Of a DNA stretch of 51,714 nucleotides, positions 1-8,938 are shown piece by piece. Both the position numbers and the translations under genes were made by a program. Origin of the DNA: an uncultured Pseudomonadota bacterium (GTDB taxonomy: Bacteria > Pseudomonadota > Gammaproteobacteria > Burkholderiales > Thiobacillaceae). The notes under the pieces were generated by a model, which saw nothing but the letters and a program-made list of their open reading frames with translations, was not told the DNA's origin and made no database searches. The DNA is taken from positions 1-51,714 of the forward strand of contig CAILNT010000118.1 in NCBI GenBank assembly GCA_903835655.1. The letters are read 5' to 3'. Each line of letters begins with the position of its first letter. Position 1 is the first letter of the stretch.

Positions 1-1
1 A

Positions 2-262
2 ATTTCGATCGTGGTGTTGGATAATGCCTCTGTCCACCATGCCATCCCTCAGGAAACACGTGACCATTGGTTGCTCGCTCATCGCCTGGTCCTCTTCTTC
101 CTGCCGCCCTATTCGCCAGAATTGAATCTCATCGAGATCGTCTGGAGGCATGCCAAGTACCACTGGCGTCGCTTCGCCACCTGGTCGGCTGATCAGTTGA
201 AGACCGAAGTGCATGCCTTGCTCGATGGGTTTGGCTCAAAATACAAAATCAGTTTCGCATGA
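2..262 (+). pseudogene. IS630-family transposase, C-terminal part (5' end outside window)
   Basis: The reading frame is open to the left edge, so only about the last 86 residues are visible. They carry the end of an IS630/Tc1-type DDE domain: VLDNASVHH contains the second catalytic Asp, and LPPYSPELNLIEIVW is the family hallmark with the final catalytic Glu. The spacing between these acidic residues fits the D-x(~34)-E arrangement of IS630. I could not find the right inverted repeat in the 75 bases after the stop. Whether the element is intact depends on sequence left of the window. It lies directly upstream of the AT-rich polysaccharide cluster, as expected at the edge of acquired DNA. The family call is firm; full gene versus remnant is unknown. 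Confidence 0.8.
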
Positions 263-376
263 TTACTTTGTGTACAACACACACACTTCAAACATAAATA
301 ATTCACATATTGTCAAATCCATACACTCCTGTAACGTATGTTTCTGGAAGAATTATTTTCGAGAGGCTTAGCTGAA

Positions 377-1129
377 ATGAAGCTTAGATATCTGACCTAC
401 CATCAGACTGCGGATGCTCCCGTGGTGTCAGATGTGCATGTCATCCCACAGCCTCAATTTGAAATGCAAATTGACTGGTTATGTAACTGTGGTATCCCGG
501 TCCTAGATGCTCACGCACTGGCAAAACAGGAATTCGGACAGCCTTATGTTGTTGGACTTACGTTCGATGATGGGTGTGAGAGCGACCTACTCAATGCTCG
601 CTATCTCAAGAGTCGGGGCCTCAACGGCATATTTTTTGTGTCCACGGCCAGAATTGATATGCCAGGTTATCTGGCACGCGCTCAGATTTTAGAAATGCGC
701 GATATGGGCATGCTGATCGGTTCGCATTCACACGAGCATCGAGCACTGAATTTGATGCCGCTTGATGAAGCCCGAAAACAAATGGCGCTGTCCAAACAGA
801 TCCTGGAGGAACTCCTTGGGCAGACGGTCGATCACATTGCTTTTCCCGGTGGTGGCCACAATGGTGATGTTGTGATGGGTGCCCACGAAGTCGGATTTCG
901 CTACGTCTTCACTACCATCTGGGGTGCCAATCATATCAAGGGAACTACTTCTGCGGTCTTGTACCGAGACACGGTCGTACGAGGCATGTCGCTTGAGCGA
1001 TTCAAGGACATAGTCCTGGGCCGTAACGAGTTGATGCGCCGCTCTAAGTATTGGTGCAAGCAAGCTGCACACGGTCTATTACCCAGGGCAGCTTATAGTG
1101 CGCTTCGTAGGCGATTCATCGATGGCTGA
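377..1129 (+). CDS. Polysaccharide deacetylase (NodB/CE4) family protein
   Basis: Predicted metal-dependent de-N-acetylase of about 250 residues acting on a surface glycan. The NodB-homology motifs are all present: TFDDG with the two acidic residues near 64-65, the zinc-binding HSHEH (His117 and His121), and AFPGGGHN as motif 3. No signal peptide is evident, so it may act in the cytoplasm or on a lipid-linked precursor; this is inferred. I chose ATG 377 because GAGAGG at 361-366 lies 10 bases upstream; an in-frame ATG at 338 would add 13 residues without a good ribosome site. The 3' end overlaps the next glycosyltransferase by 8 bases, indicating one transcript. Substrate is not readable from sequence. 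Confidence 0.85.
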   Translation: MKLRYLTYHQTADAPVVSDVHVIPQPQFEMQIDWLCNCGIPVLDAHALAKQEFGQPYVVGLTFDDGCESDLLNARYLKSRGLNGIFFVSTARIDMPGYLARAQILEMRDMGMLIGSHSHEHRALNLMPLDEARKQMALSKQILEELLGQTVDHIAFPGGGHNGDVVMGAHEVGFRYVFTTIWGANHIKGTTSAVLYRDTVVRGMSLERFKDIVLGRNELMRRSKYWCKQAAHGLLPRAAYSALRRRFIDG

Positions 1130-2375
1130 AAATTCAACCATCGACGCTTCGTCCGTTAAAGGTGTGCGCTTGTTCTACGCAGTAGGTGACTACTTCCCGC
1201 CCTGGCGTCTGGATGTGGACGAGCTTTTTTCCAGACAGTTGGCCGCGATGGGTCTGGAATTGACTTGGGCCACTCGCCGTAAGGACGCTGGTCCATGCCG
1301 GACAGAACAATACAATGGGCGGCCTGTGTGGCTCCCCTGGCGAGTGGGCGTGGGCGGAAGCGTCAGCAAGGCCCTGAATAAAATACTGCAATACGCTTGT
1401 GAGATCGTGTTCTTTTTTCGCCTCTTGCTTGGCCCCAAGTTTGATATTGTCCAGGCACGCGACAGACGTTATTTTTTTGCATTTCTTCTCATTTTGGTTG
1501 CGAGGTTGCGTAGCTGGCGGTTTGTATATTGGTTATCGTATCCGTTTCCAGAATCCACCAGGGAAGTTGCCTTAGCCCGTAGTGGCCTTTCGAGCCGCCT
1601 TCTCTTGTTAGTGCATTGGGTCGAATGGCACTATGTATATCGCTTTCTCATGCGGTCCGCAGATCATGTATTTGTTCAAAGTGAACAGATGCGTCGAGAT
1701 GTAGCTGCATGTGGAATTGCCGAAAATAAAATGACACCGGTACCCATGGGAGTGCCACCAGAATTACTGAATTGGAGCAAGAATCACCCTGACATAGGTG
1801 TAATTCCGGGCCGTGTGGTATATGTTGGCACTCTTGTAAAGGTACGCCGACTGGGAACTTTGATCGAGAGCTTCGCTTTGGTGTATCAAGAAATTCCGCA
1901 TGCCCGATTCGTTGTCGTAGGTGACGGCATAAAGCCCGAGGAACGTCGTGAACTGGAAGAACTTGCAGGGCGGTTAGGCATCGGTGAAGTGGTCAACTTC
2001 ACCGGGTTTGTACCGATGCATGAGGCCTGGAGTTGGGCCGCTAGTGCGGAGGTCTGTGTTTCACCGTTCTATCCGACTTTTGAGTTGCGTTCGACCTCGC
2101 CCACAAAATTGGTCGAGTACTTGGCGCTGGGCAAGCCCGTAGTAGTCAACGATCACCCAGAGCAGGCGGATGTCATTGCCAGTATAGGGGCGGGTATTTG
2201 CGTCCGATGGGGAGCGGAGAATTTTGCTAAAGCAATCGTTAAGCTGCTGGGGGAACCTGCACTGACGAGTGCCATGGGTAGTGTCGGACCTTCATGGGTG
2301 GCGGAATACCGCACTTATGATAGGATTGCTGAAATCGTCTTTAAACGCTATCTCAGCATTCTTAATCGCGCATGA
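1122..2375 (+). CDS. Glycosyltransferase, GT4-like (GT-B fold)
   Basis: About 417 residues with the usual two-domain GT-B layout. The N-terminal half has an acceptor-type region including FDIVQARDRRYFF. The C-terminal half carries the donor-nucleotide features RVVYVGTLVKVRRLGTLIESF, RFVVVGDG, the helix around VNFTGFVPMHEAW, and the E-x7-E-like stretch STSPTKLVEYLALGKPVVVND. It should transfer a sugar onto a lipid-linked polysaccharide intermediate at the inner membrane. ATG 1122 overlaps the deacetylase stop and gives a normal N-terminus; a GTG at 1098 is an alternative. Base composition is AT-rich like its neighbours. Donor and linkage cannot be read. Confidence 0.82.
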   Translation: MAENSTIDASSVKGVRLFYAVGDYFPPWRLDVDELFSRQLAAMGLELTWATRRKDAGPCRTEQYNGRPVWLPWRVGVGGSVSKALNKILQYACEIVFFFRLLLGPKFDIVQARDRRYFFAFLLILVARLRSWRFVYWLSYPFPESTREVALARSGLSSRLLLLVHWVEWHYVYRFLMRSADHVFVQSEQMRRDVAACGIAENKMTPVPMGVPPELLNWSKNHPDIGVIPGRVVYVGTLVKVRRLGTLIESFALVYQEIPHARFVVVGDGIKPEERRELEELAGRLGIGEVVNFTGFVPMHEAWSWAASAEVCVSPFYPTFELRSTSPTKLVEYLALGKPVVVNDHPEQADVIASIGAGICVRWGAENFAKAIVKLLGEPALTSAMGSVGPSWVAEYRTYDRIAEIVFKRYLSILNRA

Positions 2376-2684
2376 GCACTGTATCTGATTTTTGTATCTC
2401 GGGAATATAGGATTACAGCATGAATACCCATGTTAATAACAGAACGCTCAGTACCCTACGAGGGTCATATGACAGATTTTCCACCCCAGACGGCCCTGCC
2501 ACACTAGCTAACAATCTGTGTTACACGTCGCGAGACTATCGAGAGCTACGAAGATTTCAAAACACGAAATATCCTCACTCTGTTAATTACCATGTTTATA
2601 TGATGGCACGGTTTAACACCCCTGCTGCCAAGATGACATATAGATGTATGGTACCGAGCGTTTGCCGCGCAAACTGAGATAATA
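2376..2684. other. Intergenic gap in the polysaccharide cluster, no convincing gene
   Basis: This 309-base AT-rich gap separates the glycosyltransferase from the sulfotransferase. An 85-codon open frame (2420-2677) exists but has no recognisable domain, no clear ribosome site and a composition typical of chance frames. A short perfect inverted repeat, GTTTGC-CGC-GCAAAC, lies at 2660-2674 just before the sulfotransferase start. It lacks a T-run, so it is not a terminator; an operator role is only a possibility. The gap may be the scar of a lost gene. Confidence 0.4.
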
Positions 2685-3683
2685 ATGATGAATGCTAAAT
2701 TCCCTGTGTTTATCGTCGGCGCACAACGCTCGGGCACCACATTGTTGCGCCTTCTTTTGAATTCACATTCTATGATTGCAATTCCAGAAGAGGCACGTTT
2801 TTTAATGCCTCTACTTGAGCAGGATAAATTACTGCATGGCTTTCAAGGTGAGGATTTACATAATCTAGTCAACTACCTGAGAACATCGCAGGAGTTTCAA
2901 CTCTGGAACTATGACAACAGCACATTCTTAAAGGAATTAGAACAATTAAAACAAATTAGTCTCGTGGATTTTATTGGAAAACTTTACTCTAGTTATGCAC
3001 TTAGTGAAAGCAAGCAATACTGGGCAGATAAAAGTTTATTTTTTCGACGAATTGACATCCTTGCTAATATGTTTCCCCAAGGCTCCTTTATCAATATCGT
3101 GCGTGATGGGCGTGATGTTTTCGATAGTTGGCGCAAAATGGACACAGATAAGGATTGCGCGCCGGCCGCAGCCTTAGACTGGCGACTAAAATTGAGTCTA
3201 ATCGAACGTGCATTTTCCCGCTTGCCAACCAACCGCACCCTAACCATTCGATTTGAGGATCTGTTGATTGATCCCGAGAGCGTGGCAAAATTGATATGCA
3301 CATTTCTCGGTTTGAAATACGAGGAAAGCATGCTTTCTTTCCATGAGAACAGCAACCGATATGTAGGCGAACATCACTCGAAACTAATATTCAAGCCCAT
3401 TGACTCGAGCAATCAATTCAAATGGCGCAACAATCTTACCCACTTGGAAAAGATTGCTTTTGATTTAGTTGCCGGCAAGCAACTAGATCAATACAATTAT
3501 GGACGCAGCGGTGAGAAGTGCTCATTAGTTGATCGCATCTCCACGTTGTCCAGACTAATTAATGGTGGCGTAGGTCGTGCACGCGAGATTTTACGCGACG
3601 CCACCGAAAGACGTAGAGCACTACAGTCCGGCTCCGCGACCAGTTCAATCAAGATCGGTACTAGGCCCAGCGAACGCCAGTAA
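2685..3683 (+). CDS. Sulfotransferase family protein
   Basis: A 332-residue P-loop-like sulfotransferase predicted to move sulfate from PAPS to an acceptor, most likely a sugar hydroxyl of the local polysaccharide. The 5'-phosphosulfate-binding loop is PVFIVGAQRSGTTLL at residues 7-21, and the 3'-phosphate-binding motif is IVRDGRDVFDSW near 138. FEDLL around 190 is also typical. Two ATGs (2685, 2688) are adjacent; the choice barely matters. The C-terminal 60 residues are Arg/Ser-rich and probably not part of the fold. Placement between glycosyltransferases suggests sulfation of the exported glycan, an inference. No PAPS biosynthesis genes are in the window. AT-rich like the rest of the island. 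Confidence 0.82.
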   Translation: MMNAKFPVFIVGAQRSGTTLLRLLLNSHSMIAIPEEARFLMPLLEQDKLLHGFQGEDLHNLVNYLRTSQEFQLWNYDNSTFLKELEQLKQISLVDFIGKLYSSYALSESKQYWADKSLFFRRIDILANMFPQGSFINIVRDGRDVFDSWRKMDTDKDCAPAAALDWRLKLSLIERAFSRLPTNRTLTIRFEDLLIDPESVAKLICTFLGLKYEESMLSFHENSNRYVGEHHSKLIFKPIDSSNQFKWRNNLTHLEKIAFDLVAGKQLDQYNYGRSGEKCSLVDRISTLSRLINGGVGRAREILRDATERRRALQSGSATSSIKIGTRPSERQ

Positions 3684-3727
3684 CTTCTCGGTAAATTACG
3701 TCGATTAAGCATTGCGGACCTTATAAC

Positions 3728-4933
3728 ATGAAAATACTCCTAGCCAACAAATTCTTCTTCCGTAATGGTGGTTCGGAAGTCGTGATGTTCCAGGAGCGGG
3801 ATCACTTGCTTGGAGCAAGGCATGAGGTTGTCTATTTTTCCATGCAGGACGAGCGCAACTTACCGAGTCCGACTTCGTCCTTCTTTGTCAGAGGGCAAGA
3901 TTACCACGGAAGAGTAGGCAAATTTGGCAAACTGAAGTCAGCCTTCTCTTTGGTTCATTCTGCCGAGGCGGTTGAAAGGATATCTGCACTTATTCGCCAG
4001 ACACGGCCGGATCTAGTGCATTGCCATAACATTTATCACCAGTTAACGCCTTCTATCATTGGTGCAGCTAAGAAACTTGGCGTTCCCGTTGTACTTACCT
4101 TGCATGACTACAAGCCCATCTGCCCTGTTTACAACAGGTTGCGTCACGGGCAGCCATGTTCGGCCTGCTTAGACGGGGATTTTCGGCAGGTGCTGATGCA
4201 CCGATGTGCTGATGGTTCCTTAGGGAAGAGCGCCTTGCTTTATGCTGAGGCGGTAGTGCAACGTTGGTTAGGTAATTATGAAAATGTAGATGCTTACATC
4301 GCCCCAAGCCAATTTATGCAGGAGGCTATTTCTCATCGTATCCCACGTGATCGTATTCACCTGCTTTACAACGGCGTGACTACCGAGGCGCTTCGAGGTA
4401 CCAGCGCGGATGAGGGCTACGTGCTATATCTGGGGCGTTTGAGTGCTGAGAAGGGTATCCGTACTCTACTAAAAGCTCACGAAGCATCGGATGGGAAGTG
4501 GTCTTTGGTTGTCGCTGGTACGGGACCGCTCGAGACTGATCTGAAGTTGCAGCACAAGCAGGCTAAATTTATCGGCCATGTGTCAGGAGAGCGCTTGAAC
4601 ACTGTGATTGAGCAGGCCGCGGTGGTAGTAGTGCCGTCCGAGTGGTATGAAAACTGTCCTATGTCGGTATTAGAGGCCATGGCTTATGGCAAGCCGGTTG
4701 TGGGGAGCCGCATGGGTGGGATACCGGAACTAGTTGTAGATGAGGTAACCGGATTATTATTTGATGCTGGAAACGTTAAAAATCTACAGAACAAATTGGA
4801 TAGATTAATGTCAGATGGCGTTCTGCGCCGGCGTTTGGGTGACAACGCACGACAGCGAGTGATAACAGACTTTTCCATCAGCAGGCACAACACCCGCTTA
4901 GTGGAGATCTACAACAGTATATTAGGAATCTAA
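3728..4933 (+). CDS. Glycosyltransferase family 4
   Basis: 401 residues with clear GT4 features. The N-terminus MKILLANKFFFRNGGSEVV contains the conserved Gly-Gly loop of the acceptor domain. HCHNIYHQLTP and LHDYKPICP follow. The donor domain has VLYLGRLSAEKGIRTLLKA, VVAGTGPLE and the E-x7-E element PSEWYENCPMSVLEAMAYGKPVV. It probably adds one sugar to the growing repeat unit at the cytoplasmic face of the membrane. Its stop codon shares one base with the next start (TAATG at 4931-4935), so it is very likely translationally coupled to the radical SAM gene. That suggests the two products work on the same structure. Confidence 0.87.
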   Translation: MKILLANKFFFRNGGSEVVMFQERDHLLGARHEVVYFSMQDERNLPSPTSSFFVRGQDYHGRVGKFGKLKSAFSLVHSAEAVERISALIRQTRPDLVHCHNIYHQLTPSIIGAAKKLGVPVVLTLHDYKPICPVYNRLRHGQPCSACLDGDFRQVLMHRCADGSLGKSALLYAEAVVQRWLGNYENVDAYIAPSQFMQEAISHRIPRDRIHLLYNGVTTEALRGTSADEGYVLYLGRLSAEKGIRTLLKAHEASDGKWSLVVAGTGPLETDLKLQHKQAKFIGHVSGERLNTVIEQAAVVVVPSEWYENCPMSVLEAMAYGKPVVGSRMGGIPELVVDEVTGLLFDAGNVKNLQNKLDRLMSDGVLRRRLGDNARQRVITDFSISRHNTRLVEIYNSILGI

Positions 4934-6087
4934 TGATGGCTGCCACCTACCCAACCGACGTTTCAATTATTACTACGTACCGCTGTCAGATGCGTTGCAA
5001 AATGTGCGATATTTGGGAGAACCCAACCGACAAGAAGCGAGAAATCACACCAAAGGAACTTGAAATTCTGCCAAATTTCAAGTTTGTTAATATTACGGGG
5101 GGGGAGCCATTTGTTCGACGAGACCTGGAGGATATCGTCGATGTTATGTTCAAGAAATCTGAGCGAATAGTCATTTCCACTTCGGGTTGGCACACAGATA
5201 GAATCATCAAGATGGCCAGGAAATATCCGAATATTGGCATTCGTGTTAGCATTGAAGGCCTTTCCCAGAAGAACGATGATTTGCGTGGCCGAGAAGGTAG
5301 TTTCGACAGGGCCATGCGTCTGCTTTTAACTTTAAAGGAAATGGGCGTCAAGGATATTGGATATGGTTGTACGGTATCAAACAAGAATTCAGAGGACATG
5401 CTTTGGCTATACAAGTTATCACGAGAATTAGGCATGGAATTTGCCACAGCCGCATTCCATAATTCTTACTACTTCCACAAGGATGATAACGAGATAACCA
5501 ACAAGAATGAAGTAATCGGAAATTTCCACAAGCTGATTGAAGAATTACTTAAGGACAATAGCCCGAAGAGTTGGTATCGCGCCTTCTTTAACCTTGGCTT
5601 GATTAATTACATCCGGGGCAAGCCGCGCATGCTGCCTTGCGAGGCTGGTACGGCCAATTTCTTTATTGAACCTTATGGCGACGTCTATCCGTGTAATGGC
5701 CTTGAAGACCGTTACTGGAAGGAATCCATGGGAAATATCAGAGATGTTTCTAGCTTCGACGAGTTGTGGTTCAGCGAGAAGGCAGACAAAGTCCGTGGCC
5801 TGGTTCGCACCTGCCCAAAGAATTGCTGGATGGTTGGAACCGCCGCACCGGTGATGAAGAAATACATCAAACATCCGACCTCGTGGGTGATGAAGAATAA
5901 AATAAAATCAATACTTGGCAGACCAATCTGTATCGATGATGTGCCGCATTTCGACGTTGGACAAGACCCGAAGCAGGGCAACCTGCGAGAAGGTACAGCA
6001 CCGGCTCAAAAGATTACTTTCCATCCGCGTGAGCCAGATGTGGTTTTGTCTGAAGCCGATTTGGCTGACATGTTACGTACGGACTGA
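4933..6087 (+). CDS. Radical SAM protein with SPASM-like C-terminus
   Basis: 384 residues. The cluster-binding motif CQMRCKMC (Cys18, Cys22, Cys25; CxxxCxxC) and the SAM-binding NITGGEPFVRRDL mark it as a radical SAM enzyme. The C-terminal part has extra cysteines in LPCEAG, VYPCNG and RTCPKNC, typical of SPASM/twitch auxiliary-cluster domains. Known relatives modify peptides or small molecules, and some sit in polysaccharide loci without a known substrate. It is coupled by one base to the upstream glycosyltransferase, so a sugar or lipid-linked glycan is a reasonable guess, but the reaction cannot be assigned. After residue 330 the tail shows no domain I recognise. Confidence 0.85.
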   Translation: MMAATYPTDVSIITTYRCQMRCKMCDIWENPTDKKREITPKELEILPNFKFVNITGGEPFVRRDLEDIVDVMFKKSERIVISTSGWHTDRIIKMARKYPNIGIRVSIEGLSQKNDDLRGREGSFDRAMRLLLTLKEMGVKDIGYGCTVSNKNSEDMLWLYKLSRELGMEFATAAFHNSYYFHKDDNEITNKNEVIGNFHKLIEELLKDNSPKSWYRAFFNLGLINYIRGKPRMLPCEAGTANFFIEPYGDVYPCNGLEDRYWKESMGNIRDVSSFDELWFSEKADKVRGLVRTCPKNCWMVGTAAPVMKKYIKHPTSWVMKNKIKSILGRPICIDDVPHFDVGQDPKQGNLREGTAPAQKITFHPREPDVVLSEADLADMLRTD

Positions 6088-6372
6088 TTTTTGAAGTCGG
6101 ATAATTTATTAGTCTGGCGCTAAACTTTTTGTCTTTTGGTGCGGCGGATTGGGCAACTCAGGATATGTAGGATTACGCGGACGTATGCAGGGTTACTTTC
6201 CTCTATGCTTTCAGAATTCCAATTTTTTGAACAGCGTGTAACAGGAGGCGAGTTATCACCGGATGATGTCATTCCTTGGGCTAACACAAGCATGAGACTT
6301 CCGAACGTTGGGTGAGATGCGACGAGCGTTTCGGATTGACAATGTAGATTCTTCAGAAAATCCAGGTTTAGC
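6088..6372. other. AT-rich gap, possible coding remnants
   Basis: No intact gene is visible. Several short plus-strand frames look protein-like but are broken by stops, for example a frame at about 6165-6316 reading TYAGLLSSMLSEFQFFEQ before a stop. A 172-codon frame on the opposite strand overlaps the start of the next glycosyltransferase and is likely a chance frame. The simplest reading is a decayed gene in the polysaccharide cluster; I cannot name its family. Confidence 0.35.
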
Positions 6373-6576
6373 TTGCGATTGTGGTTAATTATTTTGTGGC
6401 TTCTACTTTTTATTTGGCAAATCTCAACAAGCCATTTGACGCCATTTTTCCACTTTATTCTATTAGGAATCGCTGCGATCAGATTATCGTATAGACAGTC
6501 ATTCACGCGACGCGTAATCACAATACTTGGTGATATCGTGTCTAGTTTTCTATTCTGGAGCTTTCCTTGCGTGTAA
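6373..6576 (+). CDS. Possible small hydrophobic membrane protein
   Basis: A 67-codon frame from a TTG start with a modest AGG about 8 bases upstream. The product is strikingly hydrophobic: one membrane segment at about residues 2-17 (LWLIILWLLLFIW) and another at 24-36 (PFFHFILLGIAAI), then a basic stretch SYRQSFTRR, then a third weaker hydrophobic run. It overlaps the next gene by 10 bases. This could be a real small protein of the polysaccharide system or the last piece of a decayed membrane gene such as a polymerase or flippase. I recognise no family. Low confidence. Confidence 0.35.
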   Translation: MRLWLIILWLLLFIWQISTSHLTPFFHFILLGIAAIRLSYRQSFTRRVITILGDIVSSFLFWSFPCV

Positions 6577-7676
6577 TTTTCCTTGGGCTGCGTGGCTTCC
6601 CTAATATTCAGGGCGGTGTAGAGACGCACGCTGAACACCTTTGCCCACTATTAGTAGAGTTAGGTTGCAAGGTGGATGTTATCGTCCGCGCGCCTTATCA
6701 GTCGGCAGAATTTTGTGATGAATGGTATGGTGTTTATTTCCATCGTCTTTGGTCACCGAAGTCAAAAGGTCTGGAAGCCATCATTCATACTTTATTAGGT
6801 GTGCTATACGCGGGTCTGGTGCTTCGCCCTGATGTTCTCCACATTCAGGCCATAGGTCCGGCCATCATGACGCCTTTGGCTCGCCTGCTTGGCATGCGGG
6901 TTGTGGTGACGCACCACGGACCGGATTACGACCGGCAGAAATGGGGACGATTCGCCAAACTGGCGTTGCAACTGGGAGAGCGTTTTGGCATGCGTTTCTC
7001 AAACGGACGCATCGTGATTTCCGAGGTGATACGGGGTTTAGTAAAGCGCAAACATGGTTGCGATAGCACGCTGATTCCCAATGGGGTGGTTTTGCCGGTG
7101 ATGCCCGATACGCTGGGAGCACCAGCAGCGTTTGGATTGGAACCAGGAAAATATGTGCTGCTGGTGAGCCGCCTTGTGCCGGAGAAACGGCATCTTGATC
7201 TTATTTCTGCGTTTCAGAATGCGGCATTGCCGGGTTGGAAGCTAGCCATCGTTGGTGCTTCTGACCATCCCGATACATATGTTCGGCAAGTGCTGGATAC
7301 GGCATCCGCAGCGCCCGGCGTTGTGTGCACGGGTCTACAGACTGGCTTGGCGCTACAAGAACTGTATGCTCATGCTGGCATTTTTGTACTGCCTTCGTCG
7401 CATGAGGGCCTGCCCATTGCCATGTTGGAGGCGCTGTCTTACGGATTGCCCGTAGTGGCCAGTGACATACCCGCCAACCTGGAAGTAGGTTTGCCTGTTG
7501 AGCATTATTTTCCGCTGGGCGACGTGACCGCCTTGGCAGGAAAACTTACAGAATTTGCCGCTTATCCGCTTACTGAAGAAGTCTGTCAGGCTAGGCGCAC
7601 TTGGGTATCACATCGTTTTGATTGGCATGATATTGCACAACGAACTCTAGAGGTTTACAGAGCGGTGGTGAGGTGA
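6567..7676 (+). CDS. Glycosyltransferase family 4
   Basis: 369 residues, strong GT4 signatures: VIFLGLRGFPNIQGGVE at the N-terminus (the Gly-Gly acceptor loop), VVVTHHGPDYDRQKW, then YVLLVSRLVPEKRHLDLI, KLAIVGASDHPD and the donor-site PSSHEGLPIAMLEALSYGLPVV. The start is a TTG at 6567 supported by CTGGAG six bases upstream; no in-frame ATG fits the family N-terminus. The RGFPNIQGGVETHAEHL opening is common in transferases of exopolysaccharide loci. It is the last gene of the AT-rich region. The next gene lies convergently 162 bases away across a marked composition change. Confidence 0.87.
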   Translation: MRVIFLGLRGFPNIQGGVETHAEHLCPLLVELGCKVDVIVRAPYQSAEFCDEWYGVYFHRLWSPKSKGLEAIIHTLLGVLYAGLVLRPDVLHIQAIGPAIMTPLARLLGMRVVVTHHGPDYDRQKWGRFAKLALQLGERFGMRFSNGRIVISEVIRGLVKRKHGCDSTLIPNGVVLPVMPDTLGAPAAFGLEPGKYVLLVSRLVPEKRHLDLISAFQNAALPGWKLAIVGASDHPDTYVRQVLDTASAAPGVVCTGLQTGLALQELYAHAGIFVLPSSHEGLPIAMLEALSYGLPVVASDIPANLEVGLPVEHYFPLGDVTALAGKLTEFAAYPLTEEVCQARRTWVSHRFDWHDIAQRTLEVYRAVVR

Positions 7677-7838
7677 TTGGGCCGGACGCTTCTCATGGCG
7701 ATTCCCTGGAATACGGCCAAGTGTTGCTGGTTGAGTAATCGCGCCTAACTCTGGCCGTGTTGGCAACGGACGGAAGGAAATGGTAAAGGGGCCAAGATAG
7801 GTACCTTTGCCACTGAAACTATTTTCCCTGGATCACTC

Positions 7839-8885
7839 TCAGCAGATCCTCGGCAACTGTTCGCCGGAGAGCCAGTCCACCATGCGCCGCCCGCCGAAGC
7901 GGGTTTTCATCTGAACGAAGGCGCTTGCGTCTTCCACCACGCGACCGATGATGGCGGCCTGGGCGCCTTGCGGATGCGCGCGCATGGCTGCCAGCAATTT
8001 TTCGGCATCTTCAGCTGCGCAGATGGCGATGAGTTTGCCTTCGTTGGCGATGTTGAGCGGGTCCAGCCCCAGGAGTTCGCAGGCGGCTTCGACCTCGGGT
8101 TTCACCGGGATCGCGGCCTCTTCGAGGTGTATGCCCACGCCCGACTGCTGCGCGATTTCGTTGAGCGTGGCAGCCAGGCCACCGCGCGTCGGATCGCGCA
8201 TCACCCGCAGAACCGCGCCGCTGGCCAGCATCGCGGAGGTGAGTCCGTTGAGGGCGGCGCTGTCGGAGAGTATGGCCGAGGCGAAGGAAAGGTTTTCCCG
8301 CTGGCTCATGATCGCCACGCCGTGGTCACCCAGGCTGCCTGAGAGCAACACGACGTCTCCGGGCCTTGCCTGGTTGCCGGAGAGATGCAGGCCTTCGGGG
8401 AGGATGCCGATGCCGGTCGTGGTGATGAAGACGCCATCGCCCTTGCCCTGCTCCACCACCTTGGTGTCGCCCGCTACCAGCTTCACCCCCGCCTCCTGCG
8501 CCGCGCGGGCCATGGATACGGCGATGCGCGCCAGGTCAGCCAGGGGAAAGCCTTCTTCCAGGATGAAGCCGGCGGTGAGATAGAGGGGCGTGGCCCCCAT
8601 CACTGCAACGTCGTTGACCGTGCCGTGCACGGCGAGGCTGCCAATATCGCCGCCGGGGAAGAACAGGGGCGAGACCACATGGCTGTCGGTGGACACCACC
8701 AGCCGGCCCTGCGCCGCGGGAAGACAGGCGCCATCGTCGCCCTGGGCCAGGTATTCGTTGCCGAGTGGGCGCGCGAACAGTTCCGAGATCAATTGCAGCA
8801 TCGCCCTGCCCCCGCCACCGTGGCTCATGTCGACACGACCGTTCTTCAGGTCGAGGCGGCGAGCGTATTTCACTTCAGAAGACAT
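7839..8885 (-). CDS. hypE: Hydrogenase maturation protein HypE
   Basis: 348 residues, PurM/AIR-synthase-like. HypE dehydrates the thiocarboxamide made by HypF on its own C-terminal cysteine to a thiocyanate, giving the cyanide ligands of the [NiFe] site. The protein ends exactly in PRIC, the required terminal motif with the modifiable Cys. Nucleotide-site features include GDDGA, VVSTDSHVVSPLFFPGGDIG, VNDVAVMGA and RDPTRGGLAATLNE. I placed the start at 8885 (MSSEVKYARR), where AAGGAAAG lies just upstream; a longer frame to 8942 would run into the preceding gene. It is the last gene of the hyp operon, 53 bases after the HEAGH membrane protein. Confidence 0.95.
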   Translation of the reverse strand: MSSEVKYARRLDLKNGRVDMSHGGGGRAMLQLISELFARPLGNEYLAQGDDGACLPAAQGRLVVSTDSHVVSPLFFPGGDIGSLAVHGTVNDVAVMGATPLYLTAGFILEEGFPLADLARIAVSMARAAQEAGVKLVAGDTKVVEQGKGDGVFITTTGIGILPEGLHLSGNQARPGDVVLLSGSLGDHGVAIMSQRENLSFASAILSDSAALNGLTSAMLASGAVLRVMRDPTRGGLAATLNEIAQQSGVGIHLEEAAIPVKPEVEAACELLGLDPLNIANEGKLIAICAAEDAEKLLAAMRAHPQGAQAAIIGRVVEDASAFVQMKTRFGGRRMVDWLSGEQLPRIC

Positions 8886-8938
8886 GAACTTTCCTTGAGT
8901 AACGCCGACCTGCGCCGGCTCGAATCGAGAAACAATCT

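Noticed and set aside
2420-2677. 85-codon plus-strand frame between glycosyltransferase and sulfotransferase
   Set aside because: No domain, no hydrophobic or coiled-coil pattern, weak start; treated as chance.
6120-6638. 172-codon minus-strand frame
   Set aside because: Overlaps the start of a certain glycosyltransferase, has no ribosome site and no recognisable domain.
7780-7813. Hairpin GGTAAAGG...CCTTTGCC as a shared terminator between the island and hypE
   Set aside because: Long loop, one wobble pair and no T-run on either side; too weak to call.
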